Source: Nitrospira sp.
Lineage (GTDB): Bacteria; Nitrospirota; Nitrospiria; Nitrospirales; Nitrospiraceae
DNA length: 38,868 nt
Reading direction: 5' to 3'
Assembly: GCA_016788885.1 (NCBI GenBank)
Contig: JAEURX010000022.1
Location: 1 to 38,868 of the forward strand
Positions within the stretch are counted from its first letter, which is position 1; each line of letters opens with the position of its first letter. A model generated the notes under the pieces. It saw only the letters and a program-made list of their open reading frames with translations. It made no database searches and was not told where the DNA came from. Of this stretch, positions 1-12,100 are shown piece after piece. The position numbers were made by a program, and so were the translations under genes.

Positions 1-3000
1 ACTGGCTAGGCCCGGATTGATGTCCTTCACGAGGAACGGCACCCCCGAGAACGACCCGCCTTCCATCATCGTAAACGTGTCATCCACCGCCACCGGAGCC
101 TGGTTTGCAGACGAGACCGTGATACTTACCACCTGTTCGGCGAAGAGCGCCGGCGTGCCATTGTCCGTCACGCGCACGGTCACGCTCTGTGGGCCGATCT
201 GCGCCACCGTCGGCGTCCACGTGAATGCCCCGGTCGTCGGGTTGATGTTCGCTCCTGCCGGCACCGTCCCTTGCAAGCTGTACGTGAGCGTATTGGCGGG
301 GACATCCAGATCGTTGCCCACCGCCGCGAAACTGAGCAGTTGGCCCGCCGTCACCGTTTGGGCAGCAATCGGATCCAGCGTCGGCGCTTGATTGACCTCG
401 CCCACCGTCACCGTGATCGTCTCACGGTCCGTGAGCGCGGGGCTGCCGTTATCCGTCACGACGACATCAAAGGTGTAGGTCCCAGAGCCTTGGAGCTCCG
501 TCGGCGTCCAACTGAAGGCACCCGTCGTGGGATTGATCGTGGCTCCGGCCGGGATCAATCCGCTCGTCCCGTTCTCTAAACTGAACGTCACCGTCTGCCC
601 GGCATCCGGATCACTCGCCGTGGCCGTGAACGTGAGCAGTTGTCCTTCGTCGATGGTCTGAGGACCGATGGCCGTGAGCGTTGGTGCCTCGTTGACCTCC
701 CCGACGGTCACCGTGAGGGTCTCCTCATCGAACTGCGCCGGACTCCCGGTATCTGTGACTCGGATGGTGAGGCTGTGTGGGCCGATCTGCGCCGCCGTCG
801 GCGTCCAGGTAAATGCCCCCGTCGTCGGGTTGATGCTCGCACCCGCCGGCACCGTGCCTTGCAAACTGTACGTGAGCGTATTGGCTGGGACATCGCCATC
901 CGTGGCCGTCGCGGTGAAGGTGAGCAAGGCCCCTTCGTTCACCGCTTGATTACCGATCGTGGTGAGCGTCGGTGCTTGATTGACCTCGTTCACCGTCACC
1001 GTGATCGTCTCCCGATCGCTCAAGGTTGGCGCCCCGTTGTCCGTCACCACCACATCAAACGTGTAGGTCCCCGGCCCTTGGAGCTCCGTGGGCGTCCAAC
1101 TGAACGCCCCGCTCGCCGGATTAATCGTCGCGCCTGCCGGCACTTGCCCACTGGTCCCATTGGCGAGGCTGAACGTCAACGTCTGCCCAGCATTCGGGTC
1201 GCTTGCGGTGGCCGTCAAGGTCAGCGCCTGACCTTCGCCGACCGTCTGGTTGCCAATGGCGGCCAGCACCGGCGCCTGGTTCGTGACTTGATCTTCGATA
1301 AAAACGACGGTGGCCTGCGCGAAGCCGCTGGAGAAGGCACCGGTAGGGCCTGTGCCGGTGAGCGTGCCGGTCGTGATCACGCCGCCGTTGGTCCCGACCG
1401 TCCGATCCCAGGCCTGGAACATGAATTCGTTCACCCGCGTTCCCGCAAAGTCGATCGAAGGGGGGGACACATACAGCCGCGTGCTCGCATCGGCGGCCAG
1501 AAGCCGGACGTTACTGGCACTCGGCGAGAACCCCACCCAGGTCGTCCCATTATCGAGCGAGTACCAGAGCGGAAGTCCCACTGACGTGGAGATTGCGATC
1601 CCAGTCACCGCGCCGGCATCGCTATCGCTGACGTTGAATGTGCCCGGACCTGATCCGGGCGCGAGCTTCACAATGTCGCGGACCAGCCTCCCAACCGCAC
1701 CCACGGGCGTCAACGGACTGTCTACTTGGCCAATCGGCACGGAGCTAACCAGCAACACCGGCGCCGCGTTGGCCTCAGTGACCGTGACCGTGATCGTCTC
1801 CCGATCACTCGAGGTCGGACTGCCGTTGTCCGTCACCACCACATCAAACGTGTAGGTCCCCGGCCCTTGGAGCTCCGTGGGCGCCCAACTGAAGGCGCCG
1901 GTGGTGGGATTGATCGTGGCCCCGGCTGGAACCGCCCCGCTCGCCCCGGGAGCAAGGCTGAATGTCAGGGTTTGTCCCGCGTCTGGATCATTCGCCGTGG
2001 CCGTGAATGTAAACGGCAGGTGCTCACTGATGGTCTGGTTGCCGATCAGGCTCAGCACCGGCGCCTGGTTGGGCACCGCCGCCACCGTGATACTTACCAC
2101 CTGTTCGGCAAAGAACGCCGGCGTGCCATTGTCCGTCACGCGCACGGTCACGCTCTGTGGACCGATCTGCGCCACCGTCGGCGTCCAGGTGAAGGCCCCG
2201 GTCGTCGGGTTGATGCTTGCTCCTGCCGGCACCGTGCCTTGCAAACTGTACGTGAGCGTATTGGCCGGCACATCCGGATCGCTGCCCACTGCCGCGAAAC
2301 TCAACAATTGCCCGGCCGTCACGGTCTGCGCCGTGATGGGCTCCAGCGTCGGCGCCTGATTCACTTCGTTCACGGTGACGACGATGGTCTCCCGATCACT
2401 CAAGGTTGGCGCCCCGTTGTCCGTCACCACCACATCAAACGTGTAGGTCCCCGGCCCTTGGAGCTCCGTGGGCGTCCAACTGAACGCCCCGGTCGCCGGA
2501 TTAATCGTCGCGCCCGCCGGCACTTGCCCACTGGTCCCATTGGCGAAGCTGAACGTCAGCGTCTGCCCCGCATCCGGCTCACTGGCCGTGGCCGTGAACG
2601 TGAGCAGTTGTCCTTCGTCGATGGTCTGAGGACCGATGGCCGTGAGCGTCGGTGCCTCGTTGACCTCCCCGACGGTCACCGTGAGCGTCTCCTCATCGAA
2701 CTGCGCCGGACTCCCGGTATCTGTGACTCGGATGGTGAGGCTGTGTGGACCGATCTGCGCCGCCGTCGGCGTCCAGGTAAATGCCCCCGTCGTCGGGTTG
2801 ATGCTCGCTCCCGCCGGCACCGTGCCTTGCAAACTGTACGTGAGTGTATCGGCTGGGACATCGCCATCCGTGGCCGTCGCGGTGAAGGTGAGCAAGGCCC
2901 CTTCGTTCACCGTCTGATTACCGATCGTGCTGAGCGTCGGTGCTTGATTGACCTCGTTCACCGTGACGGTGATCGTCTCCCGATCGCTCAAGATTGGCGC

Positions 3001-5718
3001 CCCGTTGTCCGTCACGACGACATCAAACGTAAACGTACCGGGCCCTTGCCCTTCGGTCGGCGTCCAGCTGAAGGCGCCAGTGGTGGGGTTGATGCCGGCC
3101 CCCGCCGGGATCGCGCCGCTCGTCCCGTTCTCCAAACTGAACGTGCGCGTCTGTCCCGCATTGGGGTCCGTGGCGGTGGCCGTCAAGGTCAGCGCCTGCC
3201 CTTCGTCAATCGTCTGGTTGCCGATCGTGGCCAGCACCGGCGCCTGGTTGGGGATTGCCGCCACCGTGATGCTCACCACTTGTTCGGCAAAGAGCGCCGG
3301 CGTGCCATTGTCGGTGACGCGCACCGTCACGCTCTGTGGACCGATCTGCGCCGCTGTCGGGGTCCAGCTGAACGCACCCGTCGTCGAGTTGATGGAGGCT
3401 CCCGCCGGCACCGTGCCCTGGAGGCTGTAGGTGAGCGTATTGGCCGGCACATCGCCATCGCTGCCCACTGCCGTGAAACTCAACAATTGGCTGGCCGTCA
3501 CCGTTTGGGTACCAATCGGATCCAACGTCGGCGCCTGATTGACCTCGCCCACCGTCACCGTGATCGTCTCCCGATCGCTCAAGGTTGGCGCCCCGTTGTC
3601 CGTCACCACCACATCAAACGTGTAGGTCCCCGGCCCTTGCGCCTCCGTCGGCGTCCAACTGAACGCCCCGCTGGTCGGATTAATCGTCGCGTCGACAGGC
3701 ACCGCGCCGCTCGTCCCGTTCTCCACACTGAACGTCAGCGTTTGCCCCGCATCCGGCTCATTCGCCGTCGCCGTGAAATCCAACGGGAGCCCCTCGGCCA
3801 CGCTCTTGCTTCCAATGCTGGTGAGCACCGGCGCTTGATTCGACGGCGCCAGTCGCGTGAAGGTGCGGGTTTCCGTCCGCTGATTGCCCGCCGCGTCCGT
3901 TGCCCGCACGGTGAAACTATTGGCGCCGAGCGCGAGCGCCACATTTGAGAGAGTGAAATTGCCGGAGCCATCAGCCGTACCGGTGAGTCCTAGACCTATC
4001 AGCTCGATCAGTGCGTTCGATTCCGTCTGACCAATCACTGATATCGTAGACTGTGTGGTTTGCTGGTCGCCAACCGGCGGCGTATCGAATGCTGGAGCTA
4101 AATCCACTGTGAGCGTCGCAATGGTGGTGTCGAGCGTCAAGGAGACGGCAATCTGCGTACTGTTCCCCACAGTGTCTGTCGCGCGGAGGGTCAACGTGTG
4201 TGGGCCGTCGGTGAGTGGGCCTCCATTGATCTGCTCGAGGCGGGCCCGACTAAACGTAAACGACCCATCTGATTGGCGATCGGAGAGCACATTGACAGTG
4301 GGTATTGCGCCGAAGCCGGCAGTGAAAGTGACAATGCCCTGTGGATCATTCACGCTGCCGGTGATCGCCGGATTGTTGGTGTACCGGTCGTTGTTCGAAC
4401 TGCCCGTATCCTGCAGCAGTACCGCTGACAGGGTCGGGCTTCCGGTGTTCGGATCGGTCGAGAAGTGCGGATCGCCGGCGGTAGGGCGAGAGCTGAAGAG
4501 TCCCGTGCTGTAGCGCGACGGAAACGACCCGGCAAGGAACCGCGAGTCTGCGCTTAGTGAACCAAAGCTGACGATCGTTCCGATGGAACTCGCCGTGCCA
4601 CCGAGGATCACGTCGTTGCCGTTTCCAAACACTCCGTCCACCGGATCTACCCCGACCCGTACGGTCGTGCCGGACATCGACCCGGTGAGTACAAACAATC
4701 CGATTCGGCCTGCTCCGAAGGAATCGGCGTTGACACCGGTGCCGCCGAGCTTTCCGTCCTCCCCCAGGACCGCCCCGATGAAGACATTCGTGTTCACCAA
4801 CGTTTGGGCCACGAAGGTTTGTACGGATGGAGCGGCTATCACCGCCCCCGTCGCCGAGCCGAGACTGAGCGTGGAGACGGGACCGTCGATCGCCAGGGTG
4901 CCGGTCAGATCCACAGTGAGAGCTTGCACTGATCGGATCGACCCATGCACATGAATATCGTTCACCGTCACACGATCGTTGCCGCCTCTGTCCGTCAAAA
5001 TGATGAAGTCCGACGAGGCCGTTGTGCCGGTAAGTTTGAGATCCCAGGCCACGCCGTCCTGAATGACCTCTCCCCGTCCAGGGCCGCTCAGGCCGAAGGT
5101 CACCATCGTCCCATCAGCGTCACGTAAGGTCAGCGTCGTGTTACCCGCTCGGCCCGGCACATTCCCGAACTGCCAGGTTACGGAGAACGGCGTGGAGCGC
5201 GCAGAAATATTGTTGGCTTCACTGTTCTCCGCGATGGCATTGCCATTGTCGACTTTGGCCAACAACGTGTAGGAACTAGGCGTCAACCCGCTCGGCACTG
5301 TGAAATTCACCGTCACATTACGCGATTGTCCCGCGTTCAGACCGGCCGTGTTCGCCGATCCCAGCAGCACGTCGCCGGCGCCGAGCGTTGCATCGAGCGA
5401 TGCATAGACACCCACCTGGGTCGTGGCGTTGGCCCGCTGATTGCCGATGTTCTGCACCTGCACCACCGCGCTGGCGGCATTGCCGGGAACGGCCGGATCA
5501 ATCTGCGCGGAGCTTTGCACCACGCCGGTCAGATCGGCGGCAAGCAAGAGACGCGATTCAAGTGGTTCGAGCGTGAAGAGAGAGGCGGATCGTGGTGAAC
5601 AAATCGTACGATGAGTGCGCTGCCACCGGCGCCACTGGCTGGGGCGAAACCGTTGAAGCCGCCACCGCCAGCCTGCCAAGAAGACTCGGAGTTTCGAGAA
5701 GTACAACGTGTCTCGCAT
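1..5718 (-). CDS. Giant LEPR-XLL surface/adhesin-like repeat protein (C-terminus beyond window)
   Basis: An open frame runs from an ATG at 5718 to the window edge, giving 1906 residues with no stop. The start is supported by GAGGAGG seven to eight bases upstream and by match to the paralogue at 6189-16136 (MRDTLYFSKLRV versus MRDALFFSKLRV). The order of domains is an Arg/Trp-rich leader, the LEPR-XLL motif LEPLESRLLLAAD at residues 50-62, a CARDB-like segment (about 64-170), a region shared with the paralogue, and an Ig-like domain (about 527-625). Then come seven He_PIG repeats (about 625-1316, signature SWTPTEAQGPGTYTFDVVVTDNG-like), one cadherin-like unit with W-YS-DNGTTW (1317-1483), four more He_PIG repeats (to about 1870), and the start of a cadherin-type repeat (NQAPVAVDDTF). 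No classical signal peptide is visible. The family is extracellular and probably adhesive; the ligand is unknown. Confidence 0.88.
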   Translation of the reverse strand, partial: MRDTLYFSKLRVFLAGWRWRLQRFRPSQWRRWQRTHRTICSPRSASLFTLEPLESRLLLAADLTGVVQSSAQIDPAVPGNAASAVVQVQNIGNQRANATTQVGVYASLDATLGAGDVLLGSANTAGLNAGQSRNVTVNFTVPSGLTPSSYTLLAKVDNGNAIAENSEANNISARSTPFSVTWQFGNVPGRAGNTTLTLRDADGTMVTFGLSGPGRGEVIQDGVAWDLKLTGTTASSDFIILTDRGGNDRVTVNDIHVHGSIRSVQALTVDLTGTLAIDGPVSTLSLGSATGAVIAAPSVQTFVAQTLVNTNVFIGAVLGEDGKLGGTGVNADSFGAGRIGLFVLTGSMSGTTVRVGVDPVDGVFGNGNDVILGGTASSIGTIVSFGSLSADSRFLAGSFPSRYSTGLFSSRPTAGDPHFSTDPNTGSPTLSAVLLQDTGSSNNDRYTNNPAITGSVNDPQGIVTFTAGFGAIPTVNVLSDRQSDGSFTFSRARLEQINGGPLTDGPHTLTLRATDTVGNSTQIAVSLTLDTTIATLTVDLAPAFDTPPVGDQQTTQSTISVIGQTESNALIELIGLGLTGTADGSGNFTLSNVALALGANSFTVRATDAAGNQRTETRTFTRLAPSNQAPVLTSIGSKSVAEGLPLDFTATANEPDAGQTLTFSVENGTSGAVPVDATINPTSGAFSWTPTEAQGPGTYTFDVVVTDNGAPTLSDRETITVTVGEVNQAPTLDPIGTQTVTASQLLSFTAVGSDGDVPANTLTYSLQGTVPAGASINSTTGAFSWTPTAAQIGPQSVTVRVTDNGTPALFAEQVVSITVAAIPNQAPVLATIGNQTIDEGQALTLTATATDPNAGQTRTFSLENGTSGAIPAGAGINPTTGAFSWTPTEGQGPGTFTFDVVVTDNGAPILSDRETITVTVNEVNQAPTLSTIGNQTVNEGALLTFTATATDGDVPADTLTYSLQGTVPAGASINPTTGAFTWTPTAAQIGPHSLTIRVTDTGSPAQFDEETLTVTVGEVNEAPTLTAIGPQTIDEGQLLTFTATASEPDAGQTLTFSFANGTSGQVPAGATINPATGAFSWTPTELQGPGTYTFDVVVTDNGAPTLSDRETIVVTVNEVNQAPTLEPITAQTVTAGQLLSFAAVGSDPDVPANTLTYSLQGTVPAGASINPTTGAFTWTPTVAQIGPQSVTVRVTDNGTPAFFAEQVVSITVAAVPNQAPVLSLIGNQTISEHLPFTFTATANDPDAGQTLTFSLAPGASGAVPAGATINPTTGAFSWAPTELQGPGTYTFDVVVTDNGSPTSSDRETITVTVTEANAAPVLLVSSVPIGQVDSPLTPVGAVGRLVRDIVKLAPGSGPGTFNVSDSDAGAVTGIAISTSVGLPLWYSLDNGTTWVGFSPSASNVRLLAADASTRLYVSPPSIDFAGTRVNEFMFQAWDRTVGTNGGVITTGTLTGTGPTGAFSSGFAQATVVFIEDQVTNQAPVLAAIGNQTVGEGQALTLTATASDPNAGQTLTFSLANGTSGQVPAGATINPASGAFSWTPTELQGPGTYTFDVVVTDNGAPTLSDRETITVTVNEVNQAPTLTTIGNQAVNEGALLTFTATATDGDVPANTLTYSLQGTVPAGASINPTTGAFTWTPTAAQIGPHSLTIRVTDTGSPAQFDEETLTVTVGEVNEAPTLTAIGPQTIDEGQLLTFTATASDPDAGQTVTFSLENGTSGLIPAGATINPTTGAFSWTPTELQGSGTYTFDVVVTDNGSPALTDRETITVTVGEVNQAPTLDPIAAQTVTAGQLLSFAAVGNDLDVPANTLTYSLQGTVPAGANINPTTGAFTWTPTVAQIGPQSVTVRVTDNGTPALFAEQVVSITVSSANQAPVAVDDTFTMMEGGSFSGVPFLVKDINPGLAS
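613..1050. repeat. Intragenic repeat block, copy A
   Basis: This block is almost identical to 2581-3018, with an offset of 1968 bp (656 codons). Over 661-960 I count about eight differences in 300 bases. Both copies encode the same two-repeat segment of the giant protein, in the same frame. The low divergence compared with the other He_PIG units points to a recent duplication or gene conversion. Confidence 0.85.
2581..3018. repeat. Intragenic repeat block, copy B
   Basis: Partner of 613-1050 at an in-frame offset of 1968 bp. Another shared stretch begins near 2395 and matches from about 1015 (offset 1380 bp, 460 codons), so several exchanges between repeat units are likely. All offsets are multiples of three, so the reading frame is preserved. 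Confidence 0.83.
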
Positions 5719-6188
5719 CACCCACCTCCTCGCCGTGCCTATGTGGCGACACTTATTACGTATTATTTGGCGTGGATGCTACAACTCCAGTGGCAGAAAA
5801 ACAAGTCCGTTTCAGCTAAAAACCCTTCACAGGCAAAGATTTTCGGCAAATTCAGCCATCACACAATGGTTGCATTCGTAGAGAGCCGGTAGAACGGCCT
5901 GCCTGCACTGACGAAAGATACTTGAACACAGGCCAGTACAAATCTTGTTCAAAAAATTGCGGCTGAGGCAGCTCCTGAGTGACCGCTCCACTTTGAACCC
6001 TGGCCGGTGACAGCTCCGCCTGATTCCCGCTTGGGCCTGCTGTGACGCACAGGACCAGTTGCTGCTGCGCGCATGATCGATCTTTACTCGTGCTGTCTTT
6101 TCCTGGATCGTCGCCTTTCTGGCGTCAAGATGCGTCCGCCTCTCTTTCACTCTGACTCGGCATGACGGTGCTCCATCGTTTTCCTCAA
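5719..6188. other. Intergenic region between the two giant genes
   Basis: This 470-bp gap holds the leader of the gene starting at 5718, with its strong GAGGAGG ribosome-binding site at about 5725-5731, and the 3' flank of the gene ending at 6189. I see no convincing terminator (no long GC stem followed by a T tract) and no consensus promoter. A 107-codon frame on the minus strand (6150-5827) lacks recognisable features and is probably not a gene. Confidence 0.6.
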
Positions 6189-9100
6189 TTACGCAGTGAC
6201 GGTGATCATAAACTGCGTGTCGATGAACCGGCTTGGTACGCCATTGTCGTAGACACGGATTACAAAGCTGTGACTGCCGATATCATCGGTGGTCGGTGTC
6301 CAGGAGAAGACGTTGCCGGTAAAGTCCACTCCTGCTGGAACCGATCCGATCAGTCTGAAATTCACGGACTGAGCCGGGACATCGAGATCTTGTGCAGACA
6401 AATCAAACAGCACATTTTGGCCCGCCTGTACCTCATACACCCCAACCGGCATGTTCAGGAACTCCGGCGCAAACGCATTCACCGGCAACACAACGCGCCA
6501 GCCTTCTTGATCCCCCTGCGGATTTATCCCTTCCCCGACAATCGTTCGCCCGTCGGCAGAGATGCCGATCGCATTTATGCTCAGCCAGCTTTCGAATCCA
6601 GCAATCCCTGAGTCGACGATCACCTGAAACAAAGAACGGATGCCATTATTGGCATCCCAGATGGCGTTGCCACTGATGATCACCGTGCCATCGGCGGACA
6701 TCGCGCGCAGATCGCCGGTACTGTCCCCGAGCCCTTGCATCCCTCCGCTCGCCGTCCACAAAAAAGCCTCTTGCCCTCGATCCGATTCGCTGACGCCTAA
6801 AATCACGCTTCCATCGGCCGACACGGCCACCGCTCGGCTCATGAAGTTGCCGCCCGGCAAATCACCCAGTCCCTCTACAGTGAAACCGCCCGAGCCGTCG
6901 GCAATCCAACGCACGGCTTGTGCCTGTTCGCCGGATGGACCGAAGTAACTCGCGCCCACGATCACGTTGCCATCAGCGGAGACGCCAAAAGCTTCGGCAT
7001 CGGCATACCCGGCGAGGGTATCCAATCGAACCGCCCCGGTCGCCGCTGTCCATCGGAACGCACCCGGAATAGACGCATTGATCAGGCCTTTGCCGACGAT
7101 GACCGTTCCGTCGGGAGTGACGGCATTGGCTGAATGCGGGGCCGCATTACCGAGAATCATTTGCAATCCATCCGCAACACTCCATCGGAACGATCCGCCA
7201 TCGGTATCCCCGGCAATCACCGAACCATCAAATGAAGCCGCGCGGCCAACCGCCGACGCCCCGACGACTGCCGAGAAGTTCTGAATGCCGCCACTCACGG
7301 TCCATCTAAAGGGCTCGAGACCTGAGCCCCCGTCGCTCACCCCGACAATCACCGCCCCATTGCCTGACACTCCGAATGGACGGCTCGAGAATGTTCCGCC
7401 CGGCAAATCGCCGAGCCCCTGGAACGACGCCGCGTTGGAGAGGACCGTCACATTGAGTGTCCGTTCACTGAAGAGCACTGGGGTGCCGTCATCCGTCACA
7501 CGTACCGTGATCGCGTAGGTGCCCGCGTCTCCCGCCGACGTGGCCCATGTGAACAGGCCTGTTTGCGGATCGATGCCGGCGCCTGTCGGCACTGTGCCTT
7601 CAAGACTGTAGGTGAGTTGGTTCGCCGGCACATCGATGTCCGTCGCAGTCGCCGTAAACGTCACAGTTTGTCCACCCGTCACGGTCTGATCGGAAATGGA
7701 GGAAAGCACCGGTGCCTGGTTCACCTCGCCGACGCTAATCGAGATTGTCTCTTCGTCGAACAATGCAGGCGTGCCGTTATCTGCCACACGCACCGTCACC
7801 TGATAAGCCCCAGGCCCTTGTGCCTCCGTCGGTGTCCAGGTAAAGAGGCCGGTCGCGGGATTGATGCTGGCGCCAGCAGGTACGGTTCCTTGCAAGCTAA
7901 AAGTTAACGGTTGCCCCAAGTTTGGGTCTGCCGCAACAGCCGTAAAGGAAAGGGTCTGGCCTTCGGTTGCCGAACGGTCTCCAATCGGCTCCAAGACGGG
8001 CGCTCCCAACACCTCAATATTCACCACCTTTTCGTCGAAGAGTGTCGGCGTCCCGGTATCGGTCACCCTGACCCTCACGGTGTAGGTTCCCCCACCAGGA
8101 ATATTGACAGCCGCCCAGTTAAACACACCCGACAAGGGATTGATGGCCGCACCTACAGGGACCGTCCCCTCCAGGCTGAACGTCAATTGATTTGCCGGGA
8201 CGTCCTGATCGTTAGCCGTCGCTGTGAACGATGCCGGCTGTCCTCCCGCGACCGTAACAACCGCCGGTACGGTCAAGACCGGCCCACGATTCACCTCGTT
8301 GACCGTCACCGTGATCGTTTCACTGTCGCTGAGTGGTGTTGCACTGTTGTCGCGAACTACAACATCAAAGGTGTACGCCCCTGGGCCTTGAGCCTCGTTC
8401 GGAACCCAGGTGAAGATGCCGGACACTGGATCGATCGCGGCACCGGGAGGTGTAGCTCCTGACAAGAAGTAGGCAAGGGTTTGGTTGGGGTTGGGGTCTG
8501 TCGCAGTGGCCGTGAAAGTGATTGTCGATCCTTCATCGCCTGTTCGATTCCCAATCGGAGTCAATATCGGAGCCTCATTCGTCGGCACAGAAACGCCTTC
8601 TGGTAATACCAGCCGCCAGGCTTCGGGCTGTCCAGTCGGATTAGTTCCCCAACCAACGATCACTCGTCCATCCGCAGAGATGCCGGTTGCTTTTTTCAAC
8701 ACCCACCCAGGAGCCAATCCCAGATCTCCGGCAACCAGTCCATTAAGACTGCGCATTCCGTTTGTCTCATCCCAAAGAAAGGCCTCGGTCGATAGCACGA
8801 AGGCCGATCCTTCAACGTTTCCAAGACCGTCACTGTAGCCAACTATCCGTTTTCCATCCGCTGAGACAGCAAGCGGGTAACTCGCACTTGCCCCTTGGGG
8901 CAAACCAAGCCCGACCATCCCCTCAGCACTTGTCCATCGAAAAGGTTCTTGCCGCCCTGACGCGGTGGAACCCCAGCCCACAACGATCGTGCCATCCGCC
9001 GACACCTCGTTGGCTTGGCTGGCTAGGGCACCGCCGGGCAAGTCCCCTAAACTCACCATGCCTCCGCCGCTGGTCCAACGAAATGCCACTCCCCCGCCAG

Positions 9101-12100
9101 GCACTGAACTTTCTCCCACGATGACTGATCCGTCAGCTGAAACCGCATGCGCCTCGCTGATAAAAGACCCGCCGGGCAAAAGTCCCAGGTTCACCATGCC
9201 TTCCCCGCTGGTCCATCGAAACGCCCTAAGGTCACTTTGGCCTACGATAACAGTCCCATCCGCCGACACATCAAAGGCGTCACTGTTAACTCCCCCGGGC
9301 AACGTACCGAGGTCCACCATTCCGTCAATCGCCGTCCACCGGAAAGCATGATTAACCGTGCCTAATGGAGAAGCAGGAGAACCAGTGCCTACGACGACCG
9401 ACCCATCCGCCGACAATCCTTCGGCGTGGCTGGAAAATCTTCCGGCAGGCAGATCTCCTAAAAGCTCAACCCCTGAGCTGCTTGTCCAACGGAATGCTTG
9501 CCCCAAGCCTTCCTCGTTCGTCAAACTCATCCCTCCGACAACGATGCTCCCATCCGGTGAAACCTCGGCGGCAATACTGCCTCCCTGCACCGACACCCCC
9601 AGCCCCTGAAATGACGGTGCCGACACAGCACCCACGGTAATCGTGAACGTTTCTTCATCAAACAAAGTCGGGCTGCCGCTGTCCGTCACGCGTACCGTCA
9701 CCGTATGGGCGCCACCCTGGCCCGCCGTCGGCGTCCAGGCAAATACTCCTCCCGGAGTGATGGTCGCGCCTGCGGGAGGCGTGCCTTGTAGACTGAATGT
9801 CAATTGCTGCGCCGGAAGATCAGTATCCGTGGCGCTTGCCGTAAATGTGATCTGGCTTCCTTCAGTCACCGTACGATTGCCGATCGGCGCCAACACCGGC
9901 GCCTGGTTCGCCTGCGCGTTCACCGTGATCGAGACGACTTGCTGCGCGAACAAAGACGGTGAATCGCTATCCGTGACGCGCACCGTAACGCTCTGCAGGC
10001 CGAGCTGCGCATTGGTCGGCGTCCATGAGAAGACTCCCGTCGTCGAATCGATGGTTGCGCCCGCTGGGACCACCCCTTCTAAGCTGTAGGTCAAGCCGTT
10101 GGCCGGAATGTCCGGATCGGTGCCCACTGCCGTGAAGGTCAGGAGTTGTCCTGCCGTGACAGTCTGATTCGGAATCTGGGCCAGGGTCGGCGCTTGATTG
10201 ACTTCGCCCACGGTGACGGTGATTGTCTCCCAATCACTCAATGCCGGTGTGTCGCTATCCGTCACTACCACGTCAAACGTATAATTGCCGGGCCCTTGCG
10301 CTTCGGTCGGCGTCCAGGTGAACTGGCCCGTGCCAGCAGCGATGGTGGCGCCGGTCGGCACTTGCCCGCTCGCACCATTGGCCAGCGAGAAGGTGAACGT
10401 CGTGGGGCTATCCGGGTCCGTCGCATTCGCGAAGAAGGTCAATGGCTGGCCTTCGTCGATGGTTTGGTTGCCGATTGGATTCAGTACCGGGGCCTGATTC
10501 GGGGTTGGCTCGACCGTCACTTGGACGATGTGTTCCGCGAACAGATTCGGCGTCCCGTTGTCGGTCACGCGCACGGTGAAGCCGTGCGGTCCTCCGATCT
10601 GCGAGACTGTCGGCGTCCACGAGAACACTCCCGTGGTGGGATCGATCGTCGCGCCGGCAGAGAACAGGCCTTCCAAACTGTAGGTCAGCGTATTACTAGG
10701 CAGATCCGTGTCAGTCCCGACCGCCGTGAACAACAGCTTCTGACCAACGGTGGCGGTTTGATTCGGAATCTGGGCCAGGGTCGGCGCTTGATTGACTTCG
10801 CCCACGGTGACGGTGATCGTCTCCCGATCACTCAATGCCGGTGTGCCGCTATCCGTCACTACCACGTCAAATGTATAACTGCCGGGCCCTTGCGCTTCCG
10901 TCGGCGTCCAGGTAAACGTTCCCAAGGCGTTGATGGAGGCCCCTGATGGAACCTGTCCGCCGGCACCGTCCTCGAGCGAGTAGGTGAGGGCCGTGGGGCT
11001 GCCGGGATCCGTGGCAGTGGCATTGAACTGCAAGAGTTGTCCTTCGTTGGCCGTCTGATTGCCGATGGGCGCCAAGACGGGCGCCTGATTGACATCATTG
11101 TCGAGAATGGTCCCGATGCCCTGAGCATCGGCGATCACCACTCCGGCGCTTACATTGCTCAGATTCACGAAAAACTGTTCCGTCGATTCCTGGAGCACAT
11201 CACTGACAATCGGCACCGAGAATGTTTGCTGCGTCGTTCCTGGTGCAAATGTGAGCGTCTGAGAAAGCGTGGTGTAGTCAGACCCGGGCGTCGCAGAATC
11301 GGCGGCTGTGGTCGCCACCACCGTGACCGTCCCTGGCGAGGCTTGCGAGAGCGTGACCGTGAACGTGGCAGCGCTGGTTCCGCTATCCCCTTCCGTCACT
11401 GTCACATCGTCAATGCTCACACTTCGGACGTCGTCATCGATAATCGTGCCGAAGCCACTCCCATCCAGAATCGTCGCATTGGTCGGCGCGCTCAACGAGA
11501 CCTGAAACTGCTCCGTACCTTCCACCCGATCATCCTGGCGCACCTGTACCGTCACGGTCTTGGTGGTCTCCTCCGGCGCAAACGTCAGCGTCGTGGGCGG
11601 CACGGGCGTATAGTCCCCCGAGGCCGCCGTCGCCCCGTTATCCGACGTCGCCACCTGCACGGTCACATCCGACGTAATTGTAGGCGCCGATAGCGTCACG
11701 GTGAAGGTGTAGGGCGTGAAGCCAGCTGGGCTCGTTCCCTCCGTCTGTGTCACGTCGTCAACGCTCAACGTACGGACATCGTCGTTGGTGATCGTGCCGA
11801 AGCCGGCCCCATCCAGAATGGTCGCATTCGTCGGTGCGCTCAGCGAGACCTGGAACTGTTCCGTGCCTTCCACCCGATCGTCCTGGCGCACCTGTACCGT
11901 CACGGTCTTGGTGGTCTCTCCCGGCGCAAACGTCAATGACGTGGGTGGGATGGGCGTGTAGTCCCCCGAGGCCACCGTCGCCCCGTTGTCCGACGTCGCC
12001 ACCTGCACCGTCACATCCGACGTAATCGTCGGCGCTGATAGCGTCACGGTGAAGGTATAGGCCGTGAAGCCGGCTGGGCTGGTCCCTTCCGTCTGCGTCA

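Noticed and set aside
613-3840. Regular repeats that might suggest a CRISPR array or satellite DNA
   Set aside because: All units are coding repeats of about 290 bp in one frame; no short repeats with unique spacers are present.
1726-3948. Long plus-strand frame of 740 codons
   Set aside because: It is the antisense of the He_PIG array; its product is Arg/His-rich and repetitive in step with the minus-strand repeats and has no domain.
5827-6150. Minus-strand frame of 107 codons between the giant genes
   Set aside because: No ribosome-binding site, odd composition and no recognisable family.
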